A stretch of 6,570 nt of DNA, from NCBI GenBank assembly GCA_010027105.1, contig RGVT01000151.1, positions 1 through 6,570 on the forward strand, in the 5' to 3' direction. This document shows, one piece after another, positions 6,099-6,570 of the stretch. The stretch's first letter is position 1. Each line of letters begins with the position of its first letter. The notes below the pieces were generated by a model. That model worked only from the letters and a program-made list of their open reading frames with translations, had not been told where the DNA came from and made no database searches. The position numbers were made by a program, and so were the translations under genes. Source of the DNA: Planctomycetia bacterium (lineage in GTDB: Bacteria > Planctomycetota > Planctomycetia > Pirellulales > UBA1268).

Positions 6099-6570
6099 GC
6101 GATGTCGGTGACCGCATGAGTGACATCGAACGCCAGATCGGTTCGCTCGCGGCCGGCGCCGCCGCCTGGGCCGCCCGCCCCGCCGCCGCCCGCGCCAGGC
6201 TCGCCCTGAGCACGGCCCGCGCGACGGCGGCCGCGGCCGACGAATGGATCGACGCCGCCGTGGCGATCGAGCAGTCGCGCGACCCCGCCGTGCGGGCCGA
6301 GGAGACGGCGACGGGCCCGCTGCCCACGCTGCGGCTGCTCCTCGTCACGGCGCGGGCGCTCGGCGACGTCGACCGAGACGGCCTGCCGCGCGCGGCCCGG
6401 CCGCCGCGGATCGTCCACGGCGGCGCGGGACGGGCGGCCCGCGTGGAGGTCGACGTGCTGCCCTGCCTCGGCCCGCGGGGCTCGCTCCACGACGGCACGA
6501 TCTTCGGCGGCCAACGGGCGACGGTCCGGTGCGTCGATCCGGGCGGGCTTGCCGCGTTCGAGCGGTCGTG
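6095..6570 (+). CDS. Unidentified protein, N-terminal part (possibly leader region of an aldehyde dehydrogenase-like protein)
   Basis: An open frame runs from ATG 6095 to the window end (158 codons, no stop). It overlaps the mnmE stop as ATGA, which suggests translational coupling in one operon. Base and codon use match mnmE. The first ~70 residues are Ala/Arg-rich and probably helical (SDIERQIGSLAAGAAAWAARP, then ARARLALSTARATAAAADEWIDAAVAIEQ). A segment RAEETATGPLPTLRLLLVTARALGDV and a beta-like VEVDVLPCLGPRGSLHDGTIFGGQRATV follow. This layout vaguely recalls the N-terminal extension of some planctomycete aldehyde dehydrogenase-family proteins, but no catalytic motif falls inside the window, so this is a weak guess. 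No signal peptide or membrane helix is evident. A second in-frame ATG at 6116 is an alternative start. Confidence 0.7.
   Translation, partial: MSDVGDRMSDIERQIGSLAAGAAAWAARPAAARARLALSTARATAAAADEWIDAAVAIEQSRDPAVRAEETATGPLPTLRLLLVTARALGDVDRDGLPRAARPPRIVHGGAGRAARVEVDVLPCLGPRGSLHDGTIFGGQRATVRCVDPGGLAAFERS

Noticed and set aside
4836..6514. Long minus-strand frames opposite mnmE and the following gene
   Set aside because: They have no domains, an Arg/Gly/Ala bias, and are fully explained as antisense of mnmE and its downstream neighbour.
1..6570. CRISPR array, tRNA/rRNA genes, transposase or phage genes
   Set aside because: No regularly spaced repeats, no cloverleaf or rRNA signature and no mobile-element protein motif were seen on either strand.

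Overview
The window reads as very GC-rich bacterial chromosome (roughly 70-78% GC by eye from position ~740 onward) carrying housekeeping genes. A planctomycete, perhaps of the Pirellulales group, is the best guess. The guess rests on the composition, on a 761-residue YidC with a large periplasmic part, on a divergent MnmE, and on the loose gene spacing with little Shine-Dalgarno signal. It is an inference from gene style, not a database match.

Layout. Positions 2-~745 (+) hold an Old Yellow Enzyme-type flavin oxidoreductase that runs in from outside the window and is cut off after about two thirds of its length. At about 734-748 it meets, tail to tail, the minus-strand tRNA-t6A gene tsaB (727-1239), which is also cut off before its normal C-terminus. 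GC falls to about 59% on the oxidoreductase side. Two genes broken at one point, with a composition step at the same point, mark either a recombination/deletion breakpoint or a chimeric assembly join. Positions 1369-2136 (+) encode a metallophosphoesterase with a plausible sigma70-type promoter, divergent from tsaB. Positions 2204-4489 (+) encode the membrane protein insertase YidC, with a PDZ-like domain embedded in its periplasmic region. Positions 4490-4712 are non-coding and contain direct and inverted repeats plus a perfect AT-rich palindrome. Positions 4713-6098 (+) encode the tRNA-modification GTPase MnmE, with several altered catalytic motifs. A further gene starts at 6095, overlapping the mnmE stop by ATGA, and runs off the window.

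How the genes fit together. yidC next to mnmE looks like a remnant of the widespread rpmH-rnpA-yidC-(jag)-mnmE cluster, here without jag between them and with an intergenic repeat instead. TsaB (t6A37) and MnmE (U34 wobble modification) both act on tRNA anticodon loops. YidC serves membrane protein biogenesis. No CRISPR array, tRNA, rRNA, transposase or phage gene was seen. I found no dedicated new multi-gene system. The most unusual items are the PDZ-bearing YidC, the motif-poor MnmE, the structured repeat between them, and the broken-gene junction at ~740.
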